NCBI GenBank assembly: GCA_951394045.1
Contig: OX596001.1
Coordinates: 806,001-870,000, forward strand
DNA from: Nitzschia sp. DOCU1
Lineage: Eukaryota; Bacillariophyta; Bacillariophyceae; Bacillariales; Bacillariaceae
Direction: 5' to 3'
DNA length: 64,000 nucleotides
The notes beneath the pieces are model-generated. The model ran no database searches. It was not told where the DNA came from and saw only the letters and a list, made by a program, of their open reading frames with translations. Both the position numbers and the translations under genes were made by a program. This document shows, in pieces, positions 12,203 to 22,520 of the stretch; within the stretch, counting starts at the first letter, position 1, and each line of letters begins with the position of its first letter.

Positions 12203-14987
12203 CTAGGTATACGATGATGGAGGAATCCAACGTCCGCCTTCTCCTTCGTCGTCGTCATCATCCTGCACAGAAAGCAAACGTGTCGTCTCTTCGGGCATAT
12301 GGGTCTCTTCTTGGCGTCGTGGATTCCTTGAAGGCTGCTGCTGTTGCTCTTCCTCCTCTTCCTTTTCTTCGTCCGGATGACTGTTGATGGTAGCCATGAG
12401 ATTGCGATTACTACTCGATCGATAGGGCTGCTCTTCACTATTAGGTTGTCGCATCATCAAATTGCGCCGACTATTCGACCGATATCCAGTGCCGACATTG
12501 CCATCATGCATGCTATGCTTGTTGGAGCGATGGCCACCTTCCCCGTCATCGAAAGTTGACATTAGATTTCGCCGGCTGTTGGAACGATATCCCCCGGTCA
12601 ATCGATTATCATGTGCCATTGTTGCGTCTTCCGCCTTGACATGTCCCGCACTATGCGATCGTCCTCGTTGCCGATCAATTGAAGAAGGAGGAGGATTCGT
12701 TGATCCATGCATAGCCAGCCACGCCGACGCCACGGATGGGGGCTGCGAATATATCGTATTTTGTTGGTGGTGCTTTTGTTCTTCTACCAATCTTTCTTGA
12801 CTTGCTAAATCGGGCGCTAAGGGCATATCCAAGGACGCTCGGATAGCGTTTTCCTCCTCCAGTTCGTCTTCGGCTGGAGTGGGTAGGGGAATGAATCCCA
12901 AGATAGATCCAGCACTGCGGCGACTGGCACTGGAACGGCGGCGATGTGATAGACGGGTTGGACGGCCATGCGGAGGAGGACGAGATGACGAGGCGGAGCT
13001 CGGAGGCGGGGCATTGGACAGGAGCGGGTGCCTCTGATGGTCCTGCTGCTGCGGTGGCTGTGAGTATGGCCCGTAGTACCCATAGGAAGGGGGTGGTGGC
13101 GGGGGAATGGGCGCGTAGTACCTGGATAATCCTAGTGTAGTATCGGGGAACGGGTATCGCATGCCGGCGTGAATATTGTCGATGCTATCCTCTTGGGTCG
13201 TCGGGGAAGGAACAAGCGGCAACATCAATCGGGGACTTCCGCCACCAGAACTCAACTGACGTCTATGTCCAGTACTATTCGGTGCCGAGATGTTGCGGGT
13301 CAAACCAGCCGGGGTAGCAATTGTCTCTGGACCAGTTCCTTTGCTGGGTGGCGAAGCCACGAAATCTTTTTCATCTGCGTCATCGTCGTCACTTCTGCCG
13401 CCACTCCTCGATGGAATGACTTTTTCGGGATTCGTCTCATCGTGATTCTTGTCGCCTTTGGCACCTTCTTGCGACACGGGTAATTTTTCGACCTTGGGGA
13501 TTGTACTTCTGTGCAATGGATGTTGTTGTTGCTGTTGATGCTGCGATGGATCGGACGACATCGCTCCTGAATAGACGGAAGATTGTGCATTCGTAGCCCC
13601 ATCTGCTCCTGATGCTGACAAGTACATGGATTGTTGCACAATTTCATGAATTTCTCGGGCAGACGTTGTCGAATTCAAAATATGGGCCTGTGGAAAAAAG
13701 AAATTATCCGAACCCACCTAAAGTAGTATCCAAACAGTGCACGAGATGAGGACCTAGAAGGAAGCAGTTTCTTCCTCATGGAAGGAATCCTTTGTTACTC
13801 ACCGTATCCACAGTTTGCATCCTTCGATGCCTGTTCCCATCCGAGTAGTTTCGGTTCAAGATTTCAGGATCAATACCACCAATAAAGACATGATGGTCAC
13901 CCTGATTATCCATCATCATAATATTGCCATCTGCATCGTAATCCAATGGTGGTTGTTCCTCATCGCCTTCCATGGTTAAATCGTCTGATTCATGATCGTT
14001 TCGCGATCTTCCAAACGTGATATCACGGGGCAACCGTTGCTGTTGCGAAGTACTATCCCCACGTGTATAAGTAGAGGCTGGAATATTTGAACCATACGCT
14101 GTCGAGGAGGGCACGGAAGCCGACGCGGCTGTCGTCGATCCACGAGGATTGTGATGATGTGATCTGGTATTCTTTCGATATTGATCCGTCGCAGAACTAT
14201 TGTATTTGCGTTTGCGATCCGTCGCTCGAATCAGCAACGAATTGTGCAATCCACTCGGCAACAATTCCTTTTCTAGCTCCACATCTAAGACGGGTCGTCG
14301 TCCCATGGCCCCCGTATGAATAATGAGTCGTCCAAATGCGGATAAGGGAATAATGACATGAAAGAACATGAGTAGAACCATCAATAAGAAAAAGTAGTGA
14401 ATGGGTCCTGTAAAGAATTCCCAAATAAACATGGCAATCCATAACAAAAACAAATACAGTGCTGCCACGGTAAATCGAGAAGGCAGGACGGCCACATAAC
14501 TTCCAATGGACGACCGTAACATGGCATGGGCATTGGAATCCGAAATACTGGCAATCAATTTTGACAGGGTATACGTATTAACCAGGGCAAGGATCGTGAC
14601 ACAAATGTCCGACATGATCACCACACCAATCCAATACTTTAAAGTGCCCATGCGCTGAGTTTCTAAACAAGCTCTCATTTCGGTAATCTCTTTGGAAGAA
14701 TTGAAAAATACATTGATCTACAACGATGCATGCATGTAGTGAGTCGTGTGTTTTGGATACGCTTGAACGTTTCGTTCCAGGCTTACCTGCGCTGCTAATA
14801 GACATGACAAGAAGACCATACTGGAAGCATAGCGTTGCGTAATGTGTTGTCGCAAATCTTCTCCACCCGACTTGGCCCAGCTAATGTGCTTTTGCCACAA
14901 CGACGAGTGATCCACGGTGACAAAGTACTCGGAGGGTTCGAGCAAGCCCAACAAGGAAAACAAGGAAGTAATTTCATCGTCAAACAT
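12203..14987 (-). CDS. Multipass membrane protein with long low-complexity cytosolic tail, unknown function
   Basis: Exons in coding order: 14987-14787, 14717-13803, 13717-12203; 876 aa, all junctions phase 0 with GTAAGC and GTGAGT donors. About four hydrophobic segments are visible: one across the exon 1/2 junction (SSMVFLSCLLAAQ), YWIGVVIMSDICVTILAL, FTVAALYLFLLWIAMFIW and YFFLLMVLLMFFHVIIPL. The remaining ~600 residues are Ser/Gln/Pro/Asp-rich, with a polyproline patch and three copies of a basic motif, YRSNSRRNLM (twice) and YRSSSNRNLM. Exon 3 has two usable in-frame acceptors, one at 13718-13719 and one with a better pyrimidine tract at 13688-13689, so isoforms differing by ten residues are possible. 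I do not recognise the family. The four-helix layout recalls small channel subunits, but no diagnostic residue supports that. Confidence 0.7.
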
Positions 14988-15411
14988 AATGGAGATCTAC
15001 TATCATTCATTCAAGGGCGATCGGATACCGGTGGTTGAAACGAATTGCAGGGATAGAAGAGTAACTGAAGCGTCAAAAGTGGCACTGCCAGCCCCCACCT
15101 CATTCGACAACTATGTTCGAACAGCGCAGACGCCCTTCTCCCTTTTCCTTTTTTTGTGTGAGAAATTCGAGAGAAGACAAAAGGTCGAAAGAATCGAAAA
15201 AACTCAAAGAAATCGACCACCAGAGTTATTTCAGCGATCGAAGAAATCAATTGCGCGAAGTCACGCGCACCATAACAAAAGATCGCAAAGATTCGATTTC
15301 TTCCTTGCCATCCCTCGGAAGATACGTTCTGCCGCTCTTCCCAAACTGACTATGATACACTCTCTGAAGTCCTTCTTTATTTCCGAAAAAGAAAAGGAGA
15401 CATTGTTGAGA
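14988..15411. other. Divergent intergenic region
   Basis: About 420 bases between the head-to-head membrane-protein gene (minus) and flavoenzyme gene (plus), so both promoters should lie here. An open plus-strand frame runs through it into the flavoenzyme and even overlaps the neighbour's first exon, but it is Lys/Arg-rich and looks like chance read-through. No further structure seen. Confidence 0.5.
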
Positions 15412-17265
15412 ATGAAGGTCGTGATTGCGGGAGCTGGTATTGCCGGCAATTGCATGCTTCGACAACTTTGCAAAAGGCCCGATATTCATGACTTGAAAGC
15501 CTATGAACAACGAAGTGCTCGAGATGCCTCACCGCCCGGTCTCAATGTGGTCATGAACCATAATGGCATGGCTGCCATTCGAGAAATGGACCCCAACTTG
15601 TATGATTTGTTTTGGATGACTGGTGGTACCACTAGTGGATCGTCCTCGGGACTTTGCAATTGGTCGGCACGGACCGTCACGGGACAAATCTTGTATCATT
15701 TAACAGACGTGGTGGCAAGTGGCGATGCGGCAACTCCCGCCATGGTGGCAAGATGGGATTACATTCATCAAGCGACACGATGTGATGAGCTGACAGAATA
15801 CTCTACCAAGGTTGTAGAAGTACAACAAGACGATGACAACGACAAGCTCCGAATTCGACTGGAACGCCCTGGCGCTACTAGCGAGGAATGGGTACATGGA
15901 ATTGATGTATTGATTGCCGCCGATGGACGATATTCGACCATTCGAGAACAATTGGCACCTACCGATATTTACTTTGGTCCACCTTATATTGCGGATTTTC
16001 GGCTAGTGATTCATGACATGCATGACATTGACGACTTTTTGACACCCCAGGAACCAATGTGGAGAGTCTACAATCGTCCATGTCTAGACGATATTCGACA
16101 ACAATTCCAAGAGTGCGAGTCGAGCCATGCTATGATGACGGCAGCCTCCAATCATGTACGAGTGGGTATAATGAAGTTGGGTGATGACTGTCTAGGAGTG
16201 TTTGGAAATATTGCCATTCCAGAACCATCCCCAGATGGATCCACCTCCTTTGACGACATCAAACGGGCGGATTTCATGGCAGCTCTTTTTGAAACCACGG
16301 TTGATCCACCCGATCGAATGGGGCAAATGGTCATTGACATGTTGCGACGGCATGGTCAAAATGCTCATTGGACACGAAAGCAAGAAACCGAAACATGTTA
16401 TCAAGCCTTGGGAGGGCGTGTGTTGTTCATTGGAGACGCGGCTGGAGCCATTTATCCGACCTTGGGACAAGGTGCCAATTTGTCCTTGGAAGACGTGGCC
16501 GTTGCTGCGGCCGCCTTTCCAAACGTTGCTCTCATATCCGAGCTCCGACATGAGCGCCGTGAATTTATCAAACTCATGTCTCGTCAAAATGCCATGCATG
16601 TGGCGTTTCCCGAGCTCTATGATCAAGAAATGGAGAATTGGTCCAACCCTCAATCGCAATGGCGAGCGGATTTGAAACGCCTCTGGGGATGTGGGCCCCA
16701 ATTTGCTCTCAAGGCTCAAGTTGCCACAAAAGAAAACATTGCTGAATTCGGGCAGTTAATAACAGAATGCTTGGACGGAAATGTCTTTGATCCTGTCACA
16801 TCCGATGCGAGGTTGTATTTATCTCAGGGAACGCCGCGCCTTTACTACATGAAGTTAACGGGTGGTCGACCTCTGGTTGTAGATCGAATCACGCGACACA
16901 ACAAGGTGACGCAGTGTTTGGGTGCCTTGGAGTCGGACACGCCCTTTTACATGGTTTTGCACGCGCCAACGACGACAGATCATCCTCCGACTTTGAATGG
17001 CCTCAAGGCGTTTCAAATTCCACCTCGCCACTTTCTCAAGCTGGATGTAGGGACGTGGCATGCCGGGCCCATGTGGGACGGACCGGATGATAGCAGGACA
17101 TTTATCAACTTGGAGTTGGCGGATACCAATGTTGCGGACCACGATACGGTCATACTTTCATCACTACCACCACATGGTGATGGCACCTCGAACAACGCAA
17201 GTAGTAGTAGTAGGAATGTAGGCCTCAGGATTCCGATACTGGCAGTTTTGAATGATAAAATGTAA
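15412..17265 (+). CDS. FAD-dependent aromatic-type monooxygenase fused to ureidoglycolate-lyase-like domain
   Basis: Single exon, 617 aa from the ATG at 15412, chosen because the dinucleotide fold starts at once (MKVVIAGAGIAG, GAGIAG at 7-12); an ATG at 15352 would add 20 residues. Class A flavin monooxygenase marks: the N-terminal Rossmann glycines, a DG motif in LIAADGRYSTIR, and GDAAG at 341-345 followed by GQGANLSLEDV. From about residue 442 a second domain matches the AllA/ureidoglycolate lyase family (cupin-like): FGQLITE, a VDRITRH segment, FYMVLHAP, and GTWHAGP with His550. AllA splits ureidoglycolate to glyoxylate and urea late in purine breakdown. Bacterial HpxO, a urate 5-hydroxylase, belongs to the same flavoprotein class, so a bifunctional purine-catabolic enzyme is conceivable, but the substrate is not determined by what I can see. 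Its 3' end faces the armadillo gene. Confidence 0.78.
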   Translation: MKVVIAGAGIAGNCMLRQLCKRPDIHDLKAYEQRSARDASPPGLNVVMNHNGMAAIREMDPNLYDLFWMTGGTTSGSSSGLCNWSARTVTGQILYHLTDVVASGDAATPAMVARWDYIHQATRCDELTEYSTKVVEVQQDDDNDKLRIRLERPGATSEEWVHGIDVLIAADGRYSTIREQLAPTDIYFGPPYIADFRLVIHDMHDIDDFLTPQEPMWRVYNRPCLDDIRQQFQECESSHAMMTAASNHVRVGIMKLGDDCLGVFGNIAIPEPSPDGSTSFDDIKRADFMAALFETTVDPPDRMGQMVIDMLRRHGQNAHWTRKQETETCYQALGGRVLFIGDAAGAIYPTLGQGANLSLEDVAVAAAAFPNVALISELRHERREFIKLMSRQNAMHVAFPELYDQEMENWSNPQSQWRADLKRLWGCGPQFALKAQVATKENIAEFGQLITECLDGNVFDPVTSDARLYLSQGTPRLYYMKLTGGRPLVVDRITRHNKVTQCLGALESDTPFYMVLHAPTTTDHPPTLNGLKAFQIPPRHFLKLDVGTWHAGPMWDGPDDSRTFINLELADTNVADHDTVILSSLPPHGDGTSNNASSSSRNVGLRIPILAVLNDKM

Positions 17266-17372
17266 ATAACGATTTTGGGTTTTGGAAGATGATAATAGGA
17301 TTGTCCTGTCTGACTCAAAATAGGTAGATCCTGTTCCGGCGTACTCGGGACGCAATGCTGTATTCGAAGCAA

Positions 17373-19946
17373 TCAGCCTGCAACCTTTTTCTTCCTTAGA
17401 CTTCCACCAAACTTGGCCAAAAAGACTCGAGCCGACTGCAAATGTTGAATCAACGAACGGATCGTGGCTCGAGCCTCCGACCGTCTAGCAAAACTTGTCT
17501 CTATTCCTTGCAACCATGGAATCATGTCATGGCGTTTCATCCACAAGGTTGCATCATGATTCGCCGACAGGTTTGATAAGAATACAATGCCTCGTTCCAA
17601 CAATACTAGCGATGGAGTCTCAGCAGCTGATGCCGAAAGCCGTCGTTCCTGTTGCTGTTCGGTCGAAGAAAATCCTGCTGCTAAGGGTTGTTGCTGCTGC
17701 TCTCGTAGAATTTCGACCACCAGATCAAGCCCTTTTCGGCCGACTAGTTCCACTTGCATGGATGGTACAGTCGCAAGATATCCCAGTAGCTCCAAGAGAC
17801 ACAAGACCAAGTCGAGTTCATGGTTGTGTTGTTGCTGCTGCTGATCTCGTCCTCGGTGTTTGGATAAAATCATTAGCAAGGTTGGAATCAAACTTTTGGA
17901 GCTTCCGCCCTGTTGTTCTAAATGAATCAAATTGTCGGAATTGCGTGCAACATTACAAATCGTTTCACACGCTGCCGATTGGACTCCGACATGATGGAGG
18001 AGTTGTGGTTGTTGCAATATCATGAGGCAGACATTAATTCCGTTCTTGACAATGACGGCTAACTGATAGTCGTAATTTTCTTCCGAAACATTCGCCAAAA
18101 CGCGACATCCATGTTGTAACAATAGAAAGTTCGGAGCCTGCTGCTGCTGCTTTGGCGGTGGGTGTTGTTCTTGTTTCTTTGGTTGTGGTGGCTTTTTATT
18201 GGTATGAAATCGATATAGAGCTGCCAAGACCAAATCCAAAGCTTGTTCCGAAACGATACGTTCTTGTAATGACTTCGTCTCGGAAAGGTAGGCCAAACAA
18301 CCCAATCCGACCAATTGAATTCGAGGATGCGTAGCATACCTCCGCAATGTTTCCAAGAGCGATTCCAATCCTCCTTCTGTCACAAAGGACATGGCAATAT
18401 CGTTTTCGCTCCTACTAGTGATACTGGAGCGCTGGGCACCAGCTGCAGTACCAGCAGTACTATCAGTCATTGTTGCAGTCGGTTGTAACAATAAATAGAT
18501 AGCACCCCATGCTTGTTCTTGAATGGCTGGTCGAGCCTTGTATTCACGAAGAGTCACCAACAAGGTGGCGATACCTCCCGCTTCCACCACGGCATGAGAA
18601 TGGACCTTGCTCAGATTCCGTAATGCCGCACATCCATAAAAGTGAATTTGAGCCGCTGCAACATTAGGATTGTCCCTGGTGGTAGTCGTAGTCTTGCTTT
18701 GCAAGTCGTCATCGCCATTGCTATCTTCGACCTCTTCCGTTATAATGAGACGCGGTGGATGTGTCCGCATGGCTCGTAACAAGGGTTTGATACACAGAGA
18801 TCCCTTTTTAGATCGAAGTTCCGTGGAGGTACCCGCAAATAAATTGGCCATGGCTCGACACCCAGTCGCTTGAAGTTGGGCATGCATGGGGTGTTCCTTG
18901 AGACAAGTCAAAATACCGTCGAGGCCACCCTTTTCCAACAAGACCGTTTTCGAATCTTGTCCGTACGCCAAACTGGCCAATAATTGCAAAAGAGACACCT
19001 GCAGGGGAAGATGATGCGCATACAAGGTCATGGTATCCATTAAATTCGAAAAGCCAAACGGATGTGATGCAATCAAGGCTTGATTGGTAGGATGATTCAA
19101 ACACAGGGCCGCCAATGCTTCACAGACATTTGATTTGAGTTGCAATCCCAGTTGCTTGTCGCTATTGGACGATGGTGGTTGATTTTGTTGTTGCGTTGGT
19201 CGACGCATCATGGCTTCAAACAAAATGGTAACCCCACCCGTCAACTCGAGCAACGACATGGCTTGGGTTTGTCGATTGGTCAACGTAGAAGTCGGCGTGG
19301 GCGACAAGAGACGAGTTAATACCACCATGCCAGCATTCCACAACGCGACATTGTGACGATGCCAATTCATGGCTTGTAACACGGGAAATAGAATGCGTTG
19401 AAATTGTTGTTCTTGTTCATGAGGGGATGATAAAACGGCAAGTAGATGATTGGATAATAGTTGAGATAAGGTGACACAGGCAGCTTCTTGTAAGCTTGCA
19501 TTCTGAGGAAATTTGGTCATGTTTTCACACAACAAATCCAACAAGACAGTAGCCGAGGATTGTATTTGTTGTTGTTGCGTTTGGGTTTGCAAGCAGAACC
19601 AGTACCTCAAGACTTGAATCCCCGCTTCCATGAATGGTTCTATTGGTTCAGAGGAGGAAGACTCTTCCATTCGTAACGTTTGTAATACCAGACTTGGCAA
19701 ATCTGCCGTTGTCGTTGGAGCAACGGCATTGTCGGTATAATCTTCAGCAGTCAACGATTGTGGTTGCTGTGATGTTGTTTTGGGGGTGGATTCTTTTAAT
19801 TTCGTTTGCAACAAACCCGACAATGTTTTGAAACACAACAAGGCTTCCTCTCCATACGCTTGCAAGAGCTTGGACGTTTGGGTCGCAATTGCATCGTCTG
19901 TCGAAGTATCAACAGTTGCGGCATCAGTGGCATTATCCAGCGACAT
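17373..19946 (-). CDS. Armadillo-repeat protein
   Basis: Single exon, 857 aa, ATG at 19946. Repeated helical units of about 40-45 residues with the armadillo pattern, for example GCAALRNLSKVHSHAVVEAG, GCRVLANVSEENY and SAACETICNVARNSDNLIHL, spaced by Gln-rich linkers (several Gln runs from CAA/CAG tracts). The C-terminus ends in a basic segment (FGGSLRKKKVAG). Such proteins act as scaffolds or adaptors; nothing here gives a specific partner. No signal peptide or membrane segment. The 5' end faces the LRR gene; the 3' end is 107 bases from the flavoenzyme stop. Confidence 0.75.
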   Translation of the reverse strand: MSLDNATDAATVDTSTDDAIATQTSKLLQAYGEEALLCFKTLSGLLQTKLKESTPKTTSQQPQSLTAEDYTDNAVAPTTTADLPSLVLQTLRMEESSSSEPIEPFMEAGIQVLRYWFCLQTQTQQQQIQSSATVLLDLLCENMTKFPQNASLQEAACVTLSQLLSNHLLAVLSSPHEQEQQFQRILFPVLQAMNWHRHNVALWNAGMVVLTRLLSPTPTSTLTNRQTQAMSLLELTGGVTILFEAMMRRPTQQQNQPPSSNSDKQLGLQLKSNVCEALAALCLNHPTNQALIASHPFGFSNLMDTMTLYAHHLPLQVSLLQLLASLAYGQDSKTVLLEKGGLDGILTCLKEHPMHAQLQATGCRAMANLFAGTSTELRSKKGSLCIKPLLRAMRTHPPRLIITEEVEDSNGDDDLQSKTTTTTRDNPNVAAAQIHFYGCAALRNLSKVHSHAVVEAGGIATLLVTLREYKARPAIQEQAWGAIYLLLQPTATMTDSTAGTAAGAQRSSITSRSENDIAMSFVTEGGLESLLETLRRYATHPRIQLVGLGCLAYLSETKSLQERIVSEQALDLVLAALYRFHTNKKPPQPKKQEQHPPPKQQQQAPNFLLLQHGCRVLANVSEENYDYQLAVIVKNGINVCLMILQQPQLLHHVGVQSAACETICNVARNSDNLIHLEQQGGSSKSLIPTLLMILSKHRGRDQQQQQHNHELDLVLCLLELLGYLATVPSMQVELVGRKGLDLVVEILREQQQQPLAAGFSSTEQQQERRLSASAAETPSLVLLERGIVFLSNLSANHDATLWMKRHDMIPWLQGIETSFARRSEARATIRSLIQHLQSARVFLAKFGGSLRKKKVAG

Positions 19947-20436
19947 TATTATCGGTTAAATTGCTGTGCTACCTGGTAGGTGTACGATGGAGGATGCTAG
20001 ACAGCAGCAGCTTTCATTCTCGCCAAGGATGTGTGCCTTCATCAAAAATCTGCATCCTATCGTCGGCAAAACGTTGGAGGAAAAGCGTTTTGAAATACAA
20101 CCGTGAAAATACGATGGTTCGACTAATAGGAAAGAAATTCTTCCATGTGAGGACGGAGAATCTATGTGACTCCGTCGCCAAGCGGTTACCCTCTCTTTAA
20201 GGGGAGCCGCATCTCCAACGACTATGGCTGTCTATCATGGTAGCCCCTTGCGTATCCATGAGGGTCGAATTGTTCCCTCGAAGCGAACCCAAACTGGCGA
20301 AGGAATCGCCTTGGGCTTTTTCCCGCCGTCTCGGCGACTGTCCGTCAACCACGGCACAACATTTTCACATCCCTCCGCCTTATGATCGCTTCATTTCGAT
20401 TGATCCTTTCATTGCCTCCGTCACTATCGTACCATC
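19947..20436. other. Divergent promoter region
   Basis: 490 bases between the head-to-head armadillo (minus) and LRR (plus) genes. Short open frames here have no support. No repeat or RNA gene seen. Confidence 0.5.
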
Positions 20437-22342
20437 ATGTCCAGTAGCAGCAATGCTAATACTTCTACTCTTGTTGTGGTAGACCACAACGGCCAGCAGC
20501 AGCAGCCGCCATCACCACCAGAACCACTCAAAAAGAAGCGCAGGACGACACCCCCCTTGCCAACAGAGCTTACATCTTCCAAAGTGGGCGATATGAGTGA
20601 AGACCTCGAGGAAGTCAAGTCAACAGTCGCCCATAGCAGTGCCATCATATATCCGGATCACAAGGACCCTTCCGGGGGAACTGCGGAAGTGAATGATGGA
20701 CCGGATGTTGTCATTCCTGACAGTCTCTTGATGAGAATCGCTTCATTTGGTTCACTCAGTTCAGCTCAAAAGCTTGTACTTTATCGTGGAAGATTGAATG
20801 AGGTTAAAATTCAAAGTTCTGAGGAGCTCTATCAATGGGAAGAGTTTATACGCCAAAATAAGGGATTCGCCAGACTTGTTCCTTGCCTCCGGCTTGACTT
20901 GTATTCCCATTTACAGGAGCATCCAGGTCAGTTTCACTTCCACAACTGGTCGTACACACGAATTTCAAAATTGGATGCTAACATCTGCTGGTCCAGAACA
21001 TGATATCTTCGCTGCTACTTTGCCGCATTTTCCAAATCTCATGACGCTTAGCCTGAAGGAAAACTATATTAATGCCATTCGTGCTGAACAGCTCTCAAAT
21101 GCATTGCAACACGTGCGACAACTCACAACGCTGGACCTCCTTGAGAATAGCATCGGTGAGGATGGTGTAAGACACCTTGCTGACGCGTTGCAATATGTTC
21201 CAAATCTCAAAAGGCTCGAGCTGGAAGGGAGCAACATTGGTGACATTGGTGCCCGACACCTATCCAATGGATTTCAGTATGTTCCTTATCTAGAGACTCT
21301 GGCCCTCGGTCTCAATGGTATTGACGAGCATGGTCCAATACGAATCTCCAAGGGATTAAAGCATATTCAAAATCTCAAAATTTTGAAGCTTGATATGAAC
21401 CGAATCGATCACATTGGTGCAAAACACGTTGCCCAAGGATTACAGCAGGTTCCAAATCTAACAACTTTGAACCTGTATGGGAATGATGATATAGGTACCA
21501 TTGGTGCAGAACATATCGCCAATGGACTACTACACGTTCGAAATCTCACGACGCTGGACCTGGGGGGTAATAACATCGATGATGTCGCCGCAGAGCACAT
21601 CGCAAATGGATTACAATACGTTCCACATCTCACGACTCTGAAGCTTCATCAGAACAACATTGGTGCAACCGGTGCAGAACATATCTCCAATCGATTACAG
21701 TATGTTCCACAACTCACCACGCTGGACCTGGCGGCCAATTTCTTTGACGCTACTGGTGCTGAACATATCTCCATTGGGTTGCAACATGTTCGACATCTCA
21801 TGACGCTGGACCTAGGTTGTAACTTCATTGAGGACATGGGGGCAGAACATATCGCCAATGGATTACAACATGTTCCACATCTCACGACACTCAGCCTATA
21901 TTTAAATGGAATCGGTGCGATTGGAACTGGACACGTATCCAATGGATTGCAACATGTTGAACATCTCATAACGCTCGATCTGGGGGAGAACAGAATTGGT
22001 AACGTGGGAGCGGAGCACATCTCCAATGGATTACACCACGTTCCACATCTTAGGACACTGAAGCTCAATGAGAATCGCATCGGCCACATTGGTGCCGAAC
22101 ACATCTCCAGCGGGTTGCAGTATGTTCGAACCCTCACGACGCTCGACCTCATGCGCAACGCAATTGGTGACAAAGGTGCAGAACACATCTCCAATGGGTT
22201 GCAACATGTTCGAGATCTCACGACGCTTGACGTCAGGTATAACAACATTGGTGAAATCGGTGCAGAACACATTTCCAATGGATTGCATTATGTTCCAAAT
22301 CTAACGGCACTGAAACTCCATGGACGGACATCGGCGATATAA
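20437..22342 (+). CDS. Leucine-rich-repeat protein (ribonuclease-inhibitor type, 28-residue repeats)
   Basis: Exons 20437-20926 and 20997-22342; the 70-base intron (CCAG/GTCAGT...GGTCCAG) joins two frames with a codon split G/AA, giving 611 aa. The N-terminal ~175 residues are Ser/Pro/Gln-rich with a basic PLKKKRRTT patch (possible nuclear signal). Then about 15 tandem repeats of 28 residues follow the form LDLxxNxIGxxGAEHISNGLQHVPHLTT, typical of the RI/NLRC LRR class, a protein-binding solenoid. There is no NACHT, kinase or transmembrane part. The repeats are similar at DNA level (84-bp period), suggesting recent expansion or gene conversion. The last repeat is cut short: after LKLH the frame reads a few unrelated residues and stops, while a neighbouring frame continues an LRR-like DIGDIS to a stop at 22417-22419, so the end may be a frameshift. 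Confidence 0.8.
20990..22330 (+). repeat. 84-bp tandem coding repeats of the LRR array
   Basis: About fifteen 84-bp units within the LRR gene. Words such as gcagaacatatctccaatgg and caacatgttcgacatctcac recur every 84 bases. One unit has 29 codons. Units in the second half are more alike than those at the 5' end, the pattern left by unequal exchange inside the array. Confidence 0.8.
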
Positions 22343-22520
22343 GTGTTCTGTGCATTACGTACTATCTCTTGGACTTGCCCAGTTCGTCGCTGAAAGATGA
22401 CCAAGAGACATGCATTTGATTGAAATACAATAAACTAATAGACAATTTTAAAATACAAATGGACCTTTCCTAGGACTCCTCCTGTGGCAGCCTGCAAATA
22501 CCACTTGGCGAGTCAAAGTG

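Noticed and set aside
14917..15411. 165-codon N-terminal extension of the flavoenzyme
   Set aside because: It overlaps the first exon of the opposite-strand gene and is low-complexity Lys/Arg-rich. The FAD fold begins exactly at the ATG at 15412.
21064..22278. Minus-strand ORFs across the LRR array
   Set aside because: Antisense shadows of the 84-bp repeats; the sense strand gives a clean LRR solenoid.
20990..22330. CRISPR-like array from regularly spaced repeats
   Set aside because: The repeats are contiguous, in frame and encode LRRs; there are no unique spacers, and the host is a eukaryote.
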